Positions 50,952 through 60,823 of a DNA stretch of 64,000 nucleotides are shown piece after piece. Numbering within the stretch: the stretch's first letter is position 1; each line of letters starts with the position of its first letter. The notes under the pieces were generated by a model. It searched no databases, was not told where the DNA came from, and worked only from the letters and a program-made list of their open reading frames with translations. The position numbers and the translations under genes were made by a program. The stretch is from Mycobacterium sp. SM1 (GTDB lineage: Bacteria; Actinomycetota; Actinomycetes; Mycobacteriales; Mycobacteriaceae), in the NCBI RefSeq assembly GCF_018361265.1, contig NZ_JAFLNH010000001.1, positions 434,001 to 498,000 of the forward strand, in the 5' to 3' direction.

Positions 50952-51458
50952 TCACGCCGCGCTCGCCGGCCCCGGGCCGGCCGGTGGCCTCGCGCCGTCC
51001 GCTACCGCGGGCGCCGGCGGATCACCCTCACCGGCGGCCGGCTCGGAGCCGGCCTCCGCGGGGGTTGTCGCGTCACCGCCTGGGGCTGTCCCGGTAGCGG
51101 AGTGCCCGAGCTTTTCGACCCGCACGATCGCTCGGGACACGTCCGGCCCGACCGCGCTGGCCCGCATCTCCACGGCGGACCGCCGCACACCGTCACGGTC
51201 TTGGTACTCGCTGGTGTACACGCTGCCGAGCACGATCACCGGCGAGCCCTTTCCCAGCGCTGCGCCGACGCCGGTGACCAGTCGGCCCCAGCAGTTGACG
51301 GTGATGAACAGCGAATTACCCGGCTCCCAATTGCCATCAGCGCCGCGGCGGCGGGAATTGCTGGCCACCCGGAACTTCATGACCTCCTGTCCGCCGACCA
51401 TCCGGCGCTTCGGGTCGGTGACGATGGTGCCCACCACGGCCAGGGGCGTCTCGAACAT
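50952..51458 (-). CDS. Single-stranded DNA-binding protein paralogue (SsbB-like)
   Basis: A 168-residue protein with an OB fold in residues 1-115 (MFETPLAVVGTIVTDPKRRM, FITVNCWGRLVTGVGAALGK, GSVYTSEYQDRDGVRRSAVE). The tail is Pro/Ala/Glu-rich without the acidic DDxPF tip of housekeeping SSB, as in the second actinobacterial SSB (Rv2478c). ATG 51458 follows AAGGA. In M. tuberculosis it is next to ettA; here the P450/AarF/TetR cluster separates them. Confidence 0.9.
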   Translation of the reverse strand: MFETPLAVVGTIVTDPKRRMVGGQEVMKFRVASNSRRRGADGNWEPGNSLFITVNCWGRLVTGVGAALGKGSPVIVLGSVYTSEYQDRDGVRRSAVEMRASAVGPDVSRAIVRVEKLGHSATGTAPGGDATTPAEAGSEPAAGEGDPPAPAVADGARPPAGPGPASAA

Positions 51459-51626
51459 CGTTGAGTCCTTCCGTTTCGCAGTTGGCGACGCCGCGCTACC
51501 GCCTCGCCGCCCGTGACGGGTCCATTGACCAGCCCGTCACCGACACCCGGCGCCCGCCGCGGCCGGTGTTTGGCACCCCTGCGGAGAAAGTTGTGGAGAA
51601 AACCATGACTGTGAGCGAGACGCCGA

Positions 51627-53639
51627 TCAGCGCCGCCCGGAGGTGTCGCGGCGCGCCAATTCGGCCAGCATCGCGTTGTAGGCCGCCAGTTCGGCGTCGT
51701 CGTCACGCGTGGCGGCGCGGTCCAACCGCCGCGCCATCCGCTGATCGCTGCGCGACCACTGCACCAGCAGCGCGATCATGACGATAACCAAGGGCACTTC
51801 CCCTGCCGCCCATGCGATTCCACCGCCGAGTCGCTGATCGCCCAGCAGGTCGGTGTGCCAGCTCAACTGCAGCGACCGGTAGAAGCTTTCGCCCAGGACC
51901 CGCTGCGTGCCCATCATCACCACCCCGAAGAATGCGTGCAGCGGCAGCGAGGCGAACACCACGGCCACCTTGGCCAGCGGTGGGATCAGCCGCGGCGTGG
52001 GGTCCACGCCGATCACCACCCAGTAGAACAGGTAGCCGCTGAGCAGGAAGTGCGCGTTCATCAGGACGTGCCCTAAATGGCTGCCCGCCGCGGCGTCGAA
52101 CAGCCCGCTGAGGTACAGCCCATAAAACCCGGCGACGAACAGCACGGTCGCGACGATCGGATGGGTGTAAAAGCGGGAGAGCCGGCTGTGCAGGGCCGCC
52201 AGCAGCCACTCCCGCGGGCCCGGCGCGTCGCCCCGCCCGGCGGGCGGCAGCGCCCGCAGCGCCAGGCTGACCGGACCGCCCAGCACCAGCAGGATCGGCA
52301 CCAGCATCGACAGCGCCATGTGCACGGCCATATGCATGCTGAACATCGCCGGCAGGTAACGGCCCATACCCGAGGAGGTGACGAACAGCAGCAGCACACA
52401 TCCGAGCAGCCAGGCCAGCGTCCTGCCGGCCGGCCAGGCGTCGCCGCGGCGACGCAGCCGGCGCACCCCAGCCAGGTACAGGACAGCCAACCCGAGCGCC
52501 GCCGTGCCGAAGATCAGGTCGAACCGCCAGTCGAAGAGCACCCGCACCACGGTGGGCGGTCCGTCGAAGTCGTAGCCGATCGCCACTTCGGGAATCGTGG
52601 GAATCCCGATCGGCGGTGGCGGTGGCGGGGTGCGGCTTAGCCCGACGGCGACCCCAATGGTGAGGCCGAAGACCACCGCCTCCGTCAGCGACAGCCGGAT
52701 CAGCGCCCCTCGCGCGTGCGGGTTCGCTTGCAGCACGGCGACCGCGGTGCGGCGCTGACGCCAGCCGAGCACGCCGAGCACGCCCAGTGCGACGGCCTTG
52801 ATGACGATCAACCGCCCGTAGGCGGTGGTCAGCAGATCGGAGGGCAGCACCCGCACCAGCGCGTTGATCACACCGCTAAGCGCCATCGCGATAAAGCACC
52901 ACAGGGCGAGCGCCGAGAAGCGCCGCGCGGCCAGGTCGGCGTGATCCCGGTGACGCAGCGCGTGCGCCAGCAGGGCCAGCAGGCCGCCGGCCCACAGGCT
53001 GGCCGCGACAAGGTGGATCAGCAGGCTGTTGGTGGCCAGGTCATGCGAGCCGCCGGCCGACGAGTGGCCGGTCAGCCCCAGGGGAACCAGAGTTGCCAAC
53101 GACCCGAACAGCAGCAGTGGGACCCACGGCCAGCGCAACACCGGCAGGCTGGCCAACGTCACCGCAGCGGCCAGCAACGCCGTCCAGCGCCACGCGGCGG
53201 CGGTGTTGATCAGGCTGGCCAGCGACCAGACCGTCGCCGGGTTGAGGTGGTTCGCCAACCGATGACCCGAGACATCCGAAATGGTCAGCGGCACCAGCAG
53301 CGCAGCGCACACGGTCCACGCTCCCGACGCCACCGTGCCCCAGCGCAGCGCCCGGTACCCGGCGACGTCGAGCACCCCGCTGGCTTGGGGTGGCACCAGA
53401 AAGGCCGCGAACAGGAACGAGCCGACGGCGACCATGGCGGCGACCTCCCCGGCCGCCCGCACGAATGGCAGCCCGAGCGTGGTCGCCAGGCCCGGATCGG
53501 GTAGCCCAGTGGCGGCCAGCGCATCCGCCCACGACAACAACCCGATCCCCGCCGCGGTGCCGCCCGCGAGCACGGCGACGCCGCCCAGCAGCGGCCACAC
53601 CACCGCGCGACGCTCGCCGGTGGGCGAAGCGACTGTCAT
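51627..53639 (-). CDS. CopD-CtaG fused copper/cytochrome oxidase assembly membrane protein
   Basis: A 670-residue polytopic membrane protein. The N-terminal half resembles CopD (copper transport; TTAYGRLIVIKAVALGVLGV, HLVAASLWAGGLLALLAHAL) and the C-terminal half caa3-type CtaG (FSMHMAVHMALSMLVPILLV, GHVLMNAHFLLSGYLFYWVV, His-rich helices). This fusion is known in actinobacteria (M. tuberculosis has one at another locus). It probably supplies copper to cytochrome oxidase. ATG at 53639. It is between ssb and plsB2 and not obviously co-transcribed with either. Confidence 0.88.
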   Translation of the reverse strand: MTVASPTGERRAVVWPLLGGVAVLAGGTAAGIGLLSWADALAATGLPDPGLATTLGLPFVRAAGEVAAMVAVGSFLFAAFLVPPQASGVLDVAGYRALRWGTVASGAWTVCAALLVPLTISDVSGHRLANHLNPATVWSLASLINTAAAWRWTALLAAAVTLASLPVLRWPWVPLLLFGSLATLVPLGLTGHSSAGGSHDLATNSLLIHLVAASLWAGGLLALLAHALRHRDHADLAARRFSALALWCFIAMALSGVINALVRVLPSDLLTTAYGRLIVIKAVALGVLGVLGWRQRRTAVAVLQANPHARGALIRLSLTEAVVFGLTIGVAVGLSRTPPPPPPIGIPTIPEVAIGYDFDGPPTVVRVLFDWRFDLIFGTAALGLAVLYLAGVRRLRRRGDAWPAGRTLAWLLGCVLLLFVTSSGMGRYLPAMFSMHMAVHMALSMLVPILLVLGGPVSLALRALPPAGRGDAPGPREWLLAALHSRLSRFYTHPIVATVLFVAGFYGLYLSGLFDAAAGSHLGHVLMNAHFLLSGYLFYWVVIGVDPTPRLIPPLAKVAVVFASLPLHAFFGVVMMGTQRVLGESFYRSLQLSWHTDLLGDQRLGGGIAWAAGEVPLVIVMIALLVQWSRSDQRMARRLDRAATRDDDAELAAYNAMLAELARRDTSGRR

Positions 53640-53696
53640 AAAGCTAGCCTATGGGCGCGCCGGCAAAGCCTCGCGGTTGAGTTCGGTTGCCCACAA

Positions 53697-56045
53697 CTAT
53701 CCGGCCTGTCGCGCGCGCCGGGCTTCGATTTCGCGGGCGACGAACTGCTGGCGCGCGATCTGGCCGACATGGTCGAAATCGCGCACAATGCTCCGCAATT
53801 CCCGCCGAAACGCGGTGCGGCGCTCGGCGAGGTCCGCCGCGGGCTCCAGCAGGCGCTGATCGGCGGCGACCTGGCGCGCCGTCGCGAACAGCAGCGTAGA
53901 GACCGGCTCGCTGCTACGGACCCGGCCCTGCGCGACGTATTGGGCGCCGACGCCGAGCGCCAGCCGTGTCAGGTCCTTCTGGCTGATTTCCGCCGGGGCA
54001 CCACGCAGCACGTCGGCGACAATCTCGTACGCCTCGAAGAACACCCGCAGCATGGCATCCGATATCAGGGGCCGCTTCGCATACAGCATCGCGTCGATCT
54101 CGTCGGCGCCGGCGGCGAGGCGAGACTCCCAATCATCAAACCAGGCCATCTCTGCGGCGATGTTGGCCTTAAACGTTGCCGAGTCGGCAAAGTAGAAATC
54201 GAATTTCAGCAGGTCACGAAGCCGCATCGCCTGCGCCCAGAAGGCCTGCCGGCGGTCCCCGTCGGCGTGGCGGGCATGCGCCAGCGCGAGCTCGACGATC
54301 GAGGTCTCCAGGAAGGCATGGATGACCGAATTGCGGTAGAACGCCGCGGCGTGCTCGTCCTCGGGCGCAATGCGCCACACGGGTTCCCGGCCGCCGTCCA
54401 CCCTGGTGACCGGATGCCCGTTCGACAGCGCATCGACGGCCGCCCGAACACCTTCGGGCTTGCGTAGCCGCAATGCACTGGTGGTCATCGGGATCTGCCT
54501 GCGCTCCAGGTAGTCCAGCGAATCCTGCAGGGTGCGGTGCAGCTGACCGAGGGTCAACGCCACCCCGTGGGTGGCCAGCAGCAGCGCAGACACCAGCCCG
54601 GTCGCGTTCACCGGCGTGGCCTGCAGGATACGCCACGCTACCTCGAACGACATCTTCTGCAGGGCAAGGCGTTTGGCCGCTTGATCGTGAGCCATCCGAC
54701 CGCCCGGCGCCCCTAGGTAGTGGCGCATCGAAACCGCTTCGGGGAACCGGACGTAGATCTTGCCGTAGTTGCGTTCACCCTGGGCTTTGATGAATTTGTA
54801 GAGCCAGCTCACGCCCTCGGGCGTCTTTTCGGCCCCGCGCGCGTAGGCTGCGTACTCGGCGATCTCGTGCAACTGGTCGAAGCTGATCGAGACCGGCTGC
54901 AGCAAGATATCGTCGGTGCGGCCTTCCAGGTAAGCATCGGCAACGTAAGTCAGTAGACCGAGCTTGGGCGGCAACATTTTCCCGGTGCGTGAGCGGGTGC
55001 CTTCGATGGACCAGCTGAGGTTGAACCGCTTCTCGACGAGATAGCCGACGTATTCCTTGAGCACATATCGATACAGCGGGTCGCCGTCGATGCTGCGGCG
55101 GATGAAGATGACGCCCGAGCGGCGCATCAGCGGCCCCATCAGGCCGAAGGCCATGTTGATCCCGCCGAACACATGCGTCTTGGGCAGGCCGTTTTCGGCG
55201 AGCGCGACCGTGAGCACGGCGCTGTCCAGATTGGATCGATGCGACCACAGCAGGACGGCGGGATGGGATTCCAGCGCCGCGCGCATGGCCGCCACCTGAT
55301 ACTGGTCGTAGTCGATCTGGGGATCAAAACCACGAGAAAACAGTGACTTGGCAAGCGCGGGAATCAGATCCACCGAAAGCCGGCTCCATCCGGTGGCCAT
55401 CTCGTCGAGGATTTTGCCGGCCTCCTCGAGCGTTGCTCCCGGGATCTGTTGCAGTCCGGCACGAAATCGGGCCGACGCCAGCATCTCGGGCTTCACCAAT
55501 CGGGGCGACTTGTACTCCGGGCCGAGCAGCCGGTAGGCGACGCGTTCCATGGCCAGGATCGCGCGGCGGGTGACAAACTGCGCGAAATCGTGCGGATGCT
55601 CGCCGACCGTGGTGTCACGCCACTGCTGGCGAAGTTCGGACACCTTGGCGGCCTCCCCGGCGACCACCCGGGCACGGCGGGGGTCGGCGCGCAGGATCCG
55701 GCGCTGCCGCCGTTCGCTGGGGTGGTAGGGATCCTGGCCGGGAAGCACCCCGACCCACTTGCTCAGTCGTCGCCTACCGGCGGGGGGGAGCCAGAACACC
55801 CGGACCGGCACGATCGAGCGGTCCTCGCCGGAGTCGAGCTGCTCGACGAGCGCACTTAGTGCCGCCGGCGGCGAATTGTGGTGCGGCAGCCGCACCACGT
55901 CGATCTTGGCCCCGGGATGGCGAGCCCGCTGCTGCTGCAGCCATTCGGAGAGCAGTTCGGCTTCTACCGCGGATGACACGGCCGCCAGCACCAACGTGTC
56001 CTCGCTCGTGGTGAATGTGCCGGTGTCGAGGGCCGGTTTCGTCAC
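53697..56045 (-). CDS. plsB2: Glycerol-3-phosphate acyltransferase PlsB2
   Basis: A 782-residue enzyme that makes lysophosphatidic acid. The acyltransferase blocks are present: [15 protein letters not shown] (Hx4D), [29 protein letters not shown] and the later [14 protein letters not shown]. Large N- and C-terminal helical regions match PlsB. The GTG start at 56045 overlaps the plsC stop (56042-56044). It is the third gene of a WS/DGAT - plsC - plsB2 operon for glycerolipid synthesis. Confidence 0.95.
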   Translation of the reverse strand: MTKPALDTGTFTTSEDTLVLAAVSSAVEAELLSEWLQQQRARHPGAKIDVVRLPHHNSPPAALSALVEQLDSGEDRSIVPVRVFWLPPAGRRRLSKWVGVLPGQDPYHPSERRQRRILRADPRRARVVAGEAAKVSELRQQWRDTTVGEHPHDFAQFVTRRAILAMERVAYRLLGPEYKSPRLVKPEMLASARFRAGLQQIPGATLEEAGKILDEMATGWSRLSVDLIPALAKSLFSRGFDPQIDYDQYQVAAMRAALESHPAVLLWSHRSNLDSAVLTVALAENGLPKTHVFGGINMAFGLMGPLMRRSGVIFIRRSIDGDPLYRYVLKEYVGYLVEKRFNLSWSIEGTRSRTGKMLPPKLGLLTYVADAYLEGRTDDILLQPVSISFDQLHEIAEYAAYARGAEKTPEGVSWLYKFIKAQGERNYGKIYVRFPEAVSMRHYLGAPGGRMAHDQAAKRLALQKMSFEVAWRILQATPVNATGLVSALLLATHGVALTLGQLHRTLQDSLDYLERRQIPMTTSALRLRKPEGVRAAVDALSNGHPVTRVDGGREPVWRIAPEDEHAAAFYRNSVIHAFLETSIVELALAHARHADGDRRQAFWAQAMRLRDLLKFDFYFADSATFKANIAAEMAWFDDWESRLAAGADEIDAMLYAKRPLISDAMLRVFFEAYEIVADVLRGAPAEISQKDLTRLALGVGAQYVAQGRVRSSEPVSTLLFATARQVAADQRLLEPAADLAERRTAFRRELRSIVRDFDHVGQIARQQFVAREIEARRARQAG

Positions 56046-57664
56046 GATCGTCCTTTCGGGCGGGATGGCTCGGCGTTGTGGCTGACCGGGGTGGGCCTCG
56101 GCGGCACCCGGGCCGTCTTTTGGGCCGCCGTTCTGGCCGCAGCCGTCTTGGGGCGCCTGGCTTTGCTGGGCGCGGGCTTCCCGCGGGCGTGCGGACCCGC
56201 CTTGGGCAGCTCTCCGACCGGCCAGTTGGCCAGCGTGTCCACATACAGCCGGCGCACCTCGGCAATGCGATCGGACAACGTGTCAAGCGTCCAGTCGTCG
56301 ACGGGGATCGGGGGAAGCACCGCCACATCCACGGTGCCGGGATTCATCGTGGTGGAGTTCCGGGCGGCAATGATCTCGGCGTTGCGGATCACGATCGGCA
56401 CCAGGGGGATGCCCGCCGCCATTGCGATGCGAAACGGCCCCTTTTTGAACGGCCCCACCCCGGTGGTGTCCACGCGGGTGCCCTCGGGGGCGATCACGAT
56501 CGACAGCCCGGCTTTCGCCCGCTGCTCGACCCGATGCAGTGCCGCCACCGCGGCGGCCGGATCGTCTCGGTCGATGAACACCGCGTCGAGTAATTTGCCC
56601 AGCGTGCCAACGATCGGGTCGCTTTCCAGTTCCTTTTTGGCTACGCCGGTCCAATCCTCGCGCACCAGCGCGGCAACAATGATCGGATCGACTTGGTTGC
56701 GGTGATTGAAGATGAACACCGCCGGACGTTGTGCGGTCAGATTCTCGGCGCCAATGACATTCAGCCGCACGCCGCTGGTGGCCAGCAGCAGCTGCGACCA
56801 GGCGGAGGTGAAAAAGTTCACGCCCCGGCGCCGGCTGCGGGTCAGCAAGCCCAGCCCGACCGCGCCGGCGGCGACCGGGAACAGCGAGCCGATCCCGGCG
56901 AGGGCCCGCAGTTGGCTGGCGATGCCGAAGTTGCCGCGGCTGGTGAACCGCAAGATCGGCCAGCCGCGGCGGCGCGCGACGGTGGCCATCTTGCCTTTCG
57001 GGTTGGTCGGCCGGGGATTGCCGACCAGGTACATCAACGCGACGTCCTCGTCACCGTCGGCGTAGAAATAGCTGTCATTCAGGTCGATGCCGTGCTCGAC
57101 GGCAAACCGCTGCACGGCCTCGGCCTTGCCCGGTCCCCACAGGATCGGCTTGACCACCCTGCCGGTGAGGATCCCGTTGTCGTCGGTCTCGAACCGGTTG
57201 CTGAGCGTGTGCGGGATGCCCAGATAGCGGGCGACCGGGTCGACCTGGATGGTCAGCGCCGACGAGCTGAGCACCACGGTGTGGCCACGGGCCAGGTGGG
57301 CGCGCACCAACTCCCGCATTTCCGGGTAGATCCGGGATTCGATCTTCTGGGTGAAAAGCCGCTCCCCGATCTCTTCCACGTCGCTCAACGCCCGTCCGCG
57401 CAGCATCGCGGCCGCCCTGGTGATCAGCTCTTCGAACTCGATGCGCCCGAGTTGATGGTTGAGGCCGGCCTGAACCATGCCGATCAGCTCACCGACACCC
57501 ATCTCGCGGCGTCGGAAGCGCTCCTGGGTGAGCATGACGCCGGTAAAGCCCGCGACCAGGGTGCCGTCCAGGTCGAAAAACGCCCCGATCTGGGGACCGG
57601 GCGGGCTGGCCATCACCTCGGCGACCGAGCCGGGTAACCGCACATCGGGGCGCTGGGCAGTCAT
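56042..57664 (-). CDS. plsC: Bifunctional HAD phosphatase / 1-acylglycerol-3-phosphate acyltransferase
   Basis: A 540-residue fusion. Residues 25-270 are a HAD-type phosphatase ([57 protein letters not shown]). Residues 300-490 are a PlsC acyltransferase ([20 protein letters not shown] with Hx4[21 protein letters not shown]). The C-terminal 60 residues are Ala/Pro/Lys-rich. The ATG overlaps the WS/DGAT stop and its own stop overlaps the plsB2 start. Probably makes phosphatidic acid and, through the HAD part, may dephosphorylate it. Confidence 0.94.
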   Translation of the reverse strand: MTAQRPDVRLPGSVAEVMASPPGPQIGAFFDLDGTLVAGFTGVMLTQERFRRREMGVGELIGMVQAGLNHQLGRIEFEELITRAAAMLRGRALSDVEEIGERLFTQKIESRIYPEMRELVRAHLARGHTVVLSSSALTIQVDPVARYLGIPHTLSNRFETDDNGILTGRVVKPILWGPGKAEAVQRFAVEHGIDLNDSYFYADGDEDVALMYLVGNPRPTNPKGKMATVARRRGWPILRFTSRGNFGIASQLRALAGIGSLFPVAAGAVGLGLLTRSRRRGVNFFTSAWSQLLLATSGVRLNVIGAENLTAQRPAVFIFNHRNQVDPIIVAALVREDWTGVAKKELESDPIVGTLGKLLDAVFIDRDDPAAAVAALHRVEQRAKAGLSIVIAPEGTRVDTTGVGPFKKGPFRIAMAAGIPLVPIVIRNAEIIAARNSTTMNPGTVDVAVLPPIPVDDWTLDTLSDRIAEVRRLYVDTLANWPVGELPKAGPHARGKPAPSKARRPKTAAARTAAQKTARVPPRPTPVSHNAEPSRPKGRS

Positions 57665-59124
57665 GAGCCCGACAATGATGCCGACAACGAGTCGGGCGCT
57701 TCGACCGCGAACGACGCCGGCACCGCGTGTGGCGCCGGGTCACCGGCCAGCGCGAGGACCTCGTCGAAACCCTCCAGCAGGCACCGCGCGAACAGTGACT
57801 CGTGCCGGACCGCGGCCCTGTCGTAGCGCACGGTGACGGTGCAAAACCCGCCCCGGGAAATCAGTACGGCCATCATCGCCACACCCGGCAGCGGTCCAAA
57901 GCCGTACTGCCGCAGCACTTTGGCGCCGGCGATGTAGGTCTCGCCCGGGTAGCCGGGCAGATTGCTGGCCTGCACGTCTGACGCGATGATCGAGCCCGTG
58001 ATGGCCTCCAGCACCGGTGTGGGCAGGACGCTCAGCACCGGAGCAACCGCACCGAGCACGTTAAGGGCCCGCTCTTCGCGGCGCTGCGTCATCTGGGCGC
58101 GGATCTTTTTGATGCGCTCCGCCGGATCGGCCGTGCCGACCGGTGCCGCCAGGTTGACGCCCGCAAACCGGTTACCGCCGGCAGGGTCGGCATCGCCGCG
58201 CAAGTTCACCGGCACCGCCATCGGCAGTGCGCTGACGGGCACGCCGAGGGCCACATGGTAGCGTCGCAGCGCGCCGCACAGGCCCGCCAAGTAGGCATCG
58301 TTGATTGACCCGCCGCCGGCTTTTGCGGCCTGGTGCAAATCGGAGAGCACCATGTCGAGCGCTTCGCTGCGGGTGGACAGGCTGCGGCGGCGCAGCAACG
58401 GCGACGGCTCGGCCGCCCGCCGCAGCACCCGGGCACTCGAGCGGAGGTAGCCAACGACCCCCGTCACCGCCGACGCCGGGTTGAGAACCGCCCGTCCCGC
58501 CAGCGATGCCGCGTCCCGGACACCGCCGGCCAGCGCGGCGGGCAGCTGGGCGACACCCCGCAGCATCAAGTCATTGGCAGTCAGGTCTTCGGGGATTGGT
58601 TGCGGGGGTGTCGGCTCGGGCGCGGGATCGCGCTCCAGGTCGTAGATGTGCGCGAACATCTCCAGGCTGCCGACCCCGTCGGTGACGGCATGGCTGAGAT
58701 GCAGGAGCATCGCCGCCTTGCCGTCGGCGAGCCCTTCGATCAGGGTGGCCGACCACAGCGGCCGGGAGATGTCCAGCGGCGACTGCAGCACCACCTCGGC
58801 CAGGTCGAACGCTTCGCGCAACGTTGCCGGTTCGGGGACCCGCACGCGTCGCACATGGAAATCCAAATCGAAGTCGGGGTCCACCACCCAGCGGGGTCTG
58901 GCCGTCGGCAGCGTCGGCACCACGACCTTCTGCCGCAGCCGCAGCGCTCGTCGCGACGCGTGGTCGAATGCGGTCCGAAAACGTCCCCAGTCCGGCACGG
59001 TGTCAAGAAGTTCTAACCCCATGATCCCCGAGCGGGTCCGAGGGCAGGCTTCCCCCCGGTGCAGCAGATAGTCGAGCGCCCCCAACTCGGTGGGCAACCC
59101 GGCGGCATCGACGGATTCAGCCAT
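57661..59124 (-). CDS. Wax ester synthase/acyl-CoA:diacylglycerol acyltransferase
   Basis: A 487-residue WS/DGAT that makes triacylglycerol from diacylglycerol and acyl-CoA. The HHxxxDG active-site motif appears as LLHLSHAVTDGVGSLEMFAH, so the first His is Ser while the catalytic second His and DG are kept. The C-terminal domain has SNLPGYPGETYIAGAKVLRQ and YGFGPLPGVAMMAVLISRGG, typical of the family. ATG 59124. First gene of the WS/DGAT-plsC-plsB2 operon. Orthologue of Rv2484c. Confidence 0.93.
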   Translation of the reverse strand: MAESVDAAGLPTELGALDYLLHRGEACPRTRSGIMGLELLDTVPDWGRFRTAFDHASRRALRLRQKVVVPTLPTARPRWVVDPDFDLDFHVRRVRVPEPATLREAFDLAEVVLQSPLDISRPLWSATLIEGLADGKAAMLLHLSHAVTDGVGSLEMFAHIYDLERDPAPEPTPPQPIPEDLTANDLMLRGVAQLPAALAGGVRDAASLAGRAVLNPASAVTGVVGYLRSSARVLRRAAEPSPLLRRRSLSTRSEALDMVLSDLHQAAKAGGGSINDAYLAGLCGALRRYHVALGVPVSALPMAVPVNLRGDADPAGGNRFAGVNLAAPVGTADPAERIKKIRAQMTQRREERALNVLGAVAPVLSVLPTPVLEAITGSIIASDVQASNLPGYPGETYIAGAKVLRQYGFGPLPGVAMMAVLISRGGFCTVTVRYDRAAVRHESLFARCLLEGFDEVLALAGDPAPHAVPASFAVEAPDSLSASLSGS

Positions 59125-59318
59125 GGCAACGCCCCCGCGCGGGTCCGGCCAGCCGAGTCGCCAGCCCGGTCATCGCCACTCCAGCCTCCCCTTTTAAAGG
59201 CGGGTCCATCCCCGGTGCCACCACCACGCTAACCCGGTTGACACGGCAACGGGAACCAATTGAGCGGATCCGGCCCGGCATGAGACACCGGATAGAGAGC
59301 TCACGAAACACCGTGAAA

Positions 59319-60608
59319 TCAAGCCGAATTGGCAATTCGGCGACTCGCGTTCAGTCCCGATGCCACCGGAACCGGCAACGAAGCCGTGCGCGCACCAGCA
59401 TAGCGGCCATAGACGACCCCCAAAAAGTCCGCGACGGCGCCGGCGGTCAGTCGCGAGCGGGCTGTGGCGACGGTGTCGAACGCGTGGTGGGCGTTGGGCA
59501 GCTCGGCATAGCACACCACCGCAGCTCCGGCCGCGCGCAGCGCGGCGCAAAAGGCCCGCGCCTGGGCGCTGGGAATCACCGAATCGCTGCGCCCATGCAG
59601 CACGAAAAATGGCGGCGCGCCACGGTGGGCATGGGTAATCGGCGACGCCGCCCTAAACAGCTCGGGGTCATCGGGGTAGCGGGTTTGCATGACGAAATGC
59701 TCCAAAAACGGCAGCATCACTTCGTGCATAGCCGCGGCACTGGTGAGGTCGTAGACCCCATAAAGCGGCACGGCCGCCTGCACGGTGGTGTCGGCGTCCT
59801 CAAAACCCGGCTGCAGTCGGCTGTCATTTGCGGTCAGCGCGGCCAACGACGCCAGATGCGCCCCGGCGGAACCACCGGTGATCGCGATGAAGCCGGGGTC
59901 TCCCCCGTAGCCGGCGATGTTGTCGCGCACCCAGGCGATCGCCCGCTTGACGTCGACGATGTGCGCCGGCCACGCGGCCCGCGGGCTGCGGCGATAGTCG
60001 ATGGACACACAGATCCAGCCGCGTTCGACCAGCCGGCTCATCAGCGGATACGCCTGACCGCGTTTGCCGTTGACGGCCCACCCGCCGCCGGGAACCTGCA
60101 CCAGCACCGGCGCCGGACGCTCGCTCGGCGATCCAGGATGCCGCCAGATGTCCAGCAGGTTGTCACGGCCGGCGGGGCCATAGGCGATATCCGATGTCTG
60201 CGCGGCGTAGCGGCGGCGATGCCCGGCCATGTGTAGCAGGCCGTCCCGGCGGGGACACCCGTGCTGCTCGTCGAGCGGATGACACACCGTATCGAGGTAG
60301 TTAGCCCCGAGCGCTTCCCCCAGCGCCGTGCTGAGAACCTGATCCGCCTGCTGCGCCGCCCAGCCCGCCGCCATGCGACCGACGGAGAGCGGGGCTACCC
60401 CGGACAACGCATGCCCGGTCAGCACCTGCGGGCGAAATTCCGCGGACAGCCAGCCCGCAAACCAGCCCACCGCCGACGGCGCGGCGCGCAACAACAACGC
60501 GCCGGTGCGGTACCCGGTCAGGGGTGCGATCGCCAGGTGCAGTCCGTGGTGTAGCACCTGGGAGCCCATGCGTGAGCACCGGCCCGTCACGGCCGTGGCT
60601 ATGCCCAT
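59319..60608 (-). CDS. lipQ: Carboxylesterase LipQ (alpha/beta hydrolase)
   Basis: A 429-residue esterase of the hormone-sensitive-lipase-like family. The nucleophile elbow is ITGGSAGAHLASL, the oxyanion motif is VPGGGWAVNGKRG (HGGGW-type with His replaced), the Asp is in LHGRSDSVIPSAQ and the His in ELPNAHHAFDTVATARSR. An N-terminal 130-residue helical region precedes the catalytic domain. ATG 60608 gives a length near that of Rv2485c (421); GGAG lies about 10 nt upstream. An IS1380 element is inserted 98 bp upstream and may have replaced its promoter. Confidence 0.92.
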   Translation of the reverse strand: MGIATAVTGRCSRMGSQVLHHGLHLAIAPLTGYRTGALLLRAAPSAVGWFAGWLSAEFRPQVLTGHALSGVAPLSVGRMAAGWAAQQADQVLSTALGEALGANYLDTVCHPLDEQHGCPRRDGLLHMAGHRRRYAAQTSDIAYGPAGRDNLLDIWRHPGSPSERPAPVLVQVPGGGWAVNGKRGQAYPLMSRLVERGWICVSIDYRRSPRAAWPAHIVDVKRAIAWVRDNIAGYGGDPGFIAITGGSAGAHLASLAALTANDSRLQPGFEDADTTVQAAVPLYGVYDLTSAAAMHEVMLPFLEHFVMQTRYPDDPELFRAASPITHAHRGAPPFFVLHGRSDSVIPSAQARAFCAALRAAGAAVVCYAELPNAHHAFDTVATARSRLTAGAVADFLGVVYGRYAGARTASLPVPVASGLNASRRIANSA

Positions 60609-60753
60609 AGCGATGCCGCTCCTTGACCCAGGGCACGGACGTCGTTGTCCGCACACAGCTGGCGGCTCACTGTGACCGTGCCGTACCCGCGCTTGTTGGT
60701 GCTCGCCTGGATTTTTCATCGAATGTGGAGCTCAGGGGTGTCGCTAACGTGAA

Positions 60754-60818
60754 AGGTGCACTACCGCAAGGATAATCGGAGTATTCGAGGCACGGTTATC
60801 CAGGATGGGAGTGCACCT
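60754..60818 (+). promoter_or_regulatory. Nested hairpin before the IS1380 transposase start
   Basis: AGGTGCACT (60754-60762) pairs with AGTGCACCT (60810-60818), with a second inner stem GGATAA (60770-60775) / TTATCC (60796-60801). It ends 6 bp before the ATG, so it would cover the ribosome-binding site in transcripts entering from outside. Confidence 0.55.
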
Positions 60819-60823
60819 GTCAG

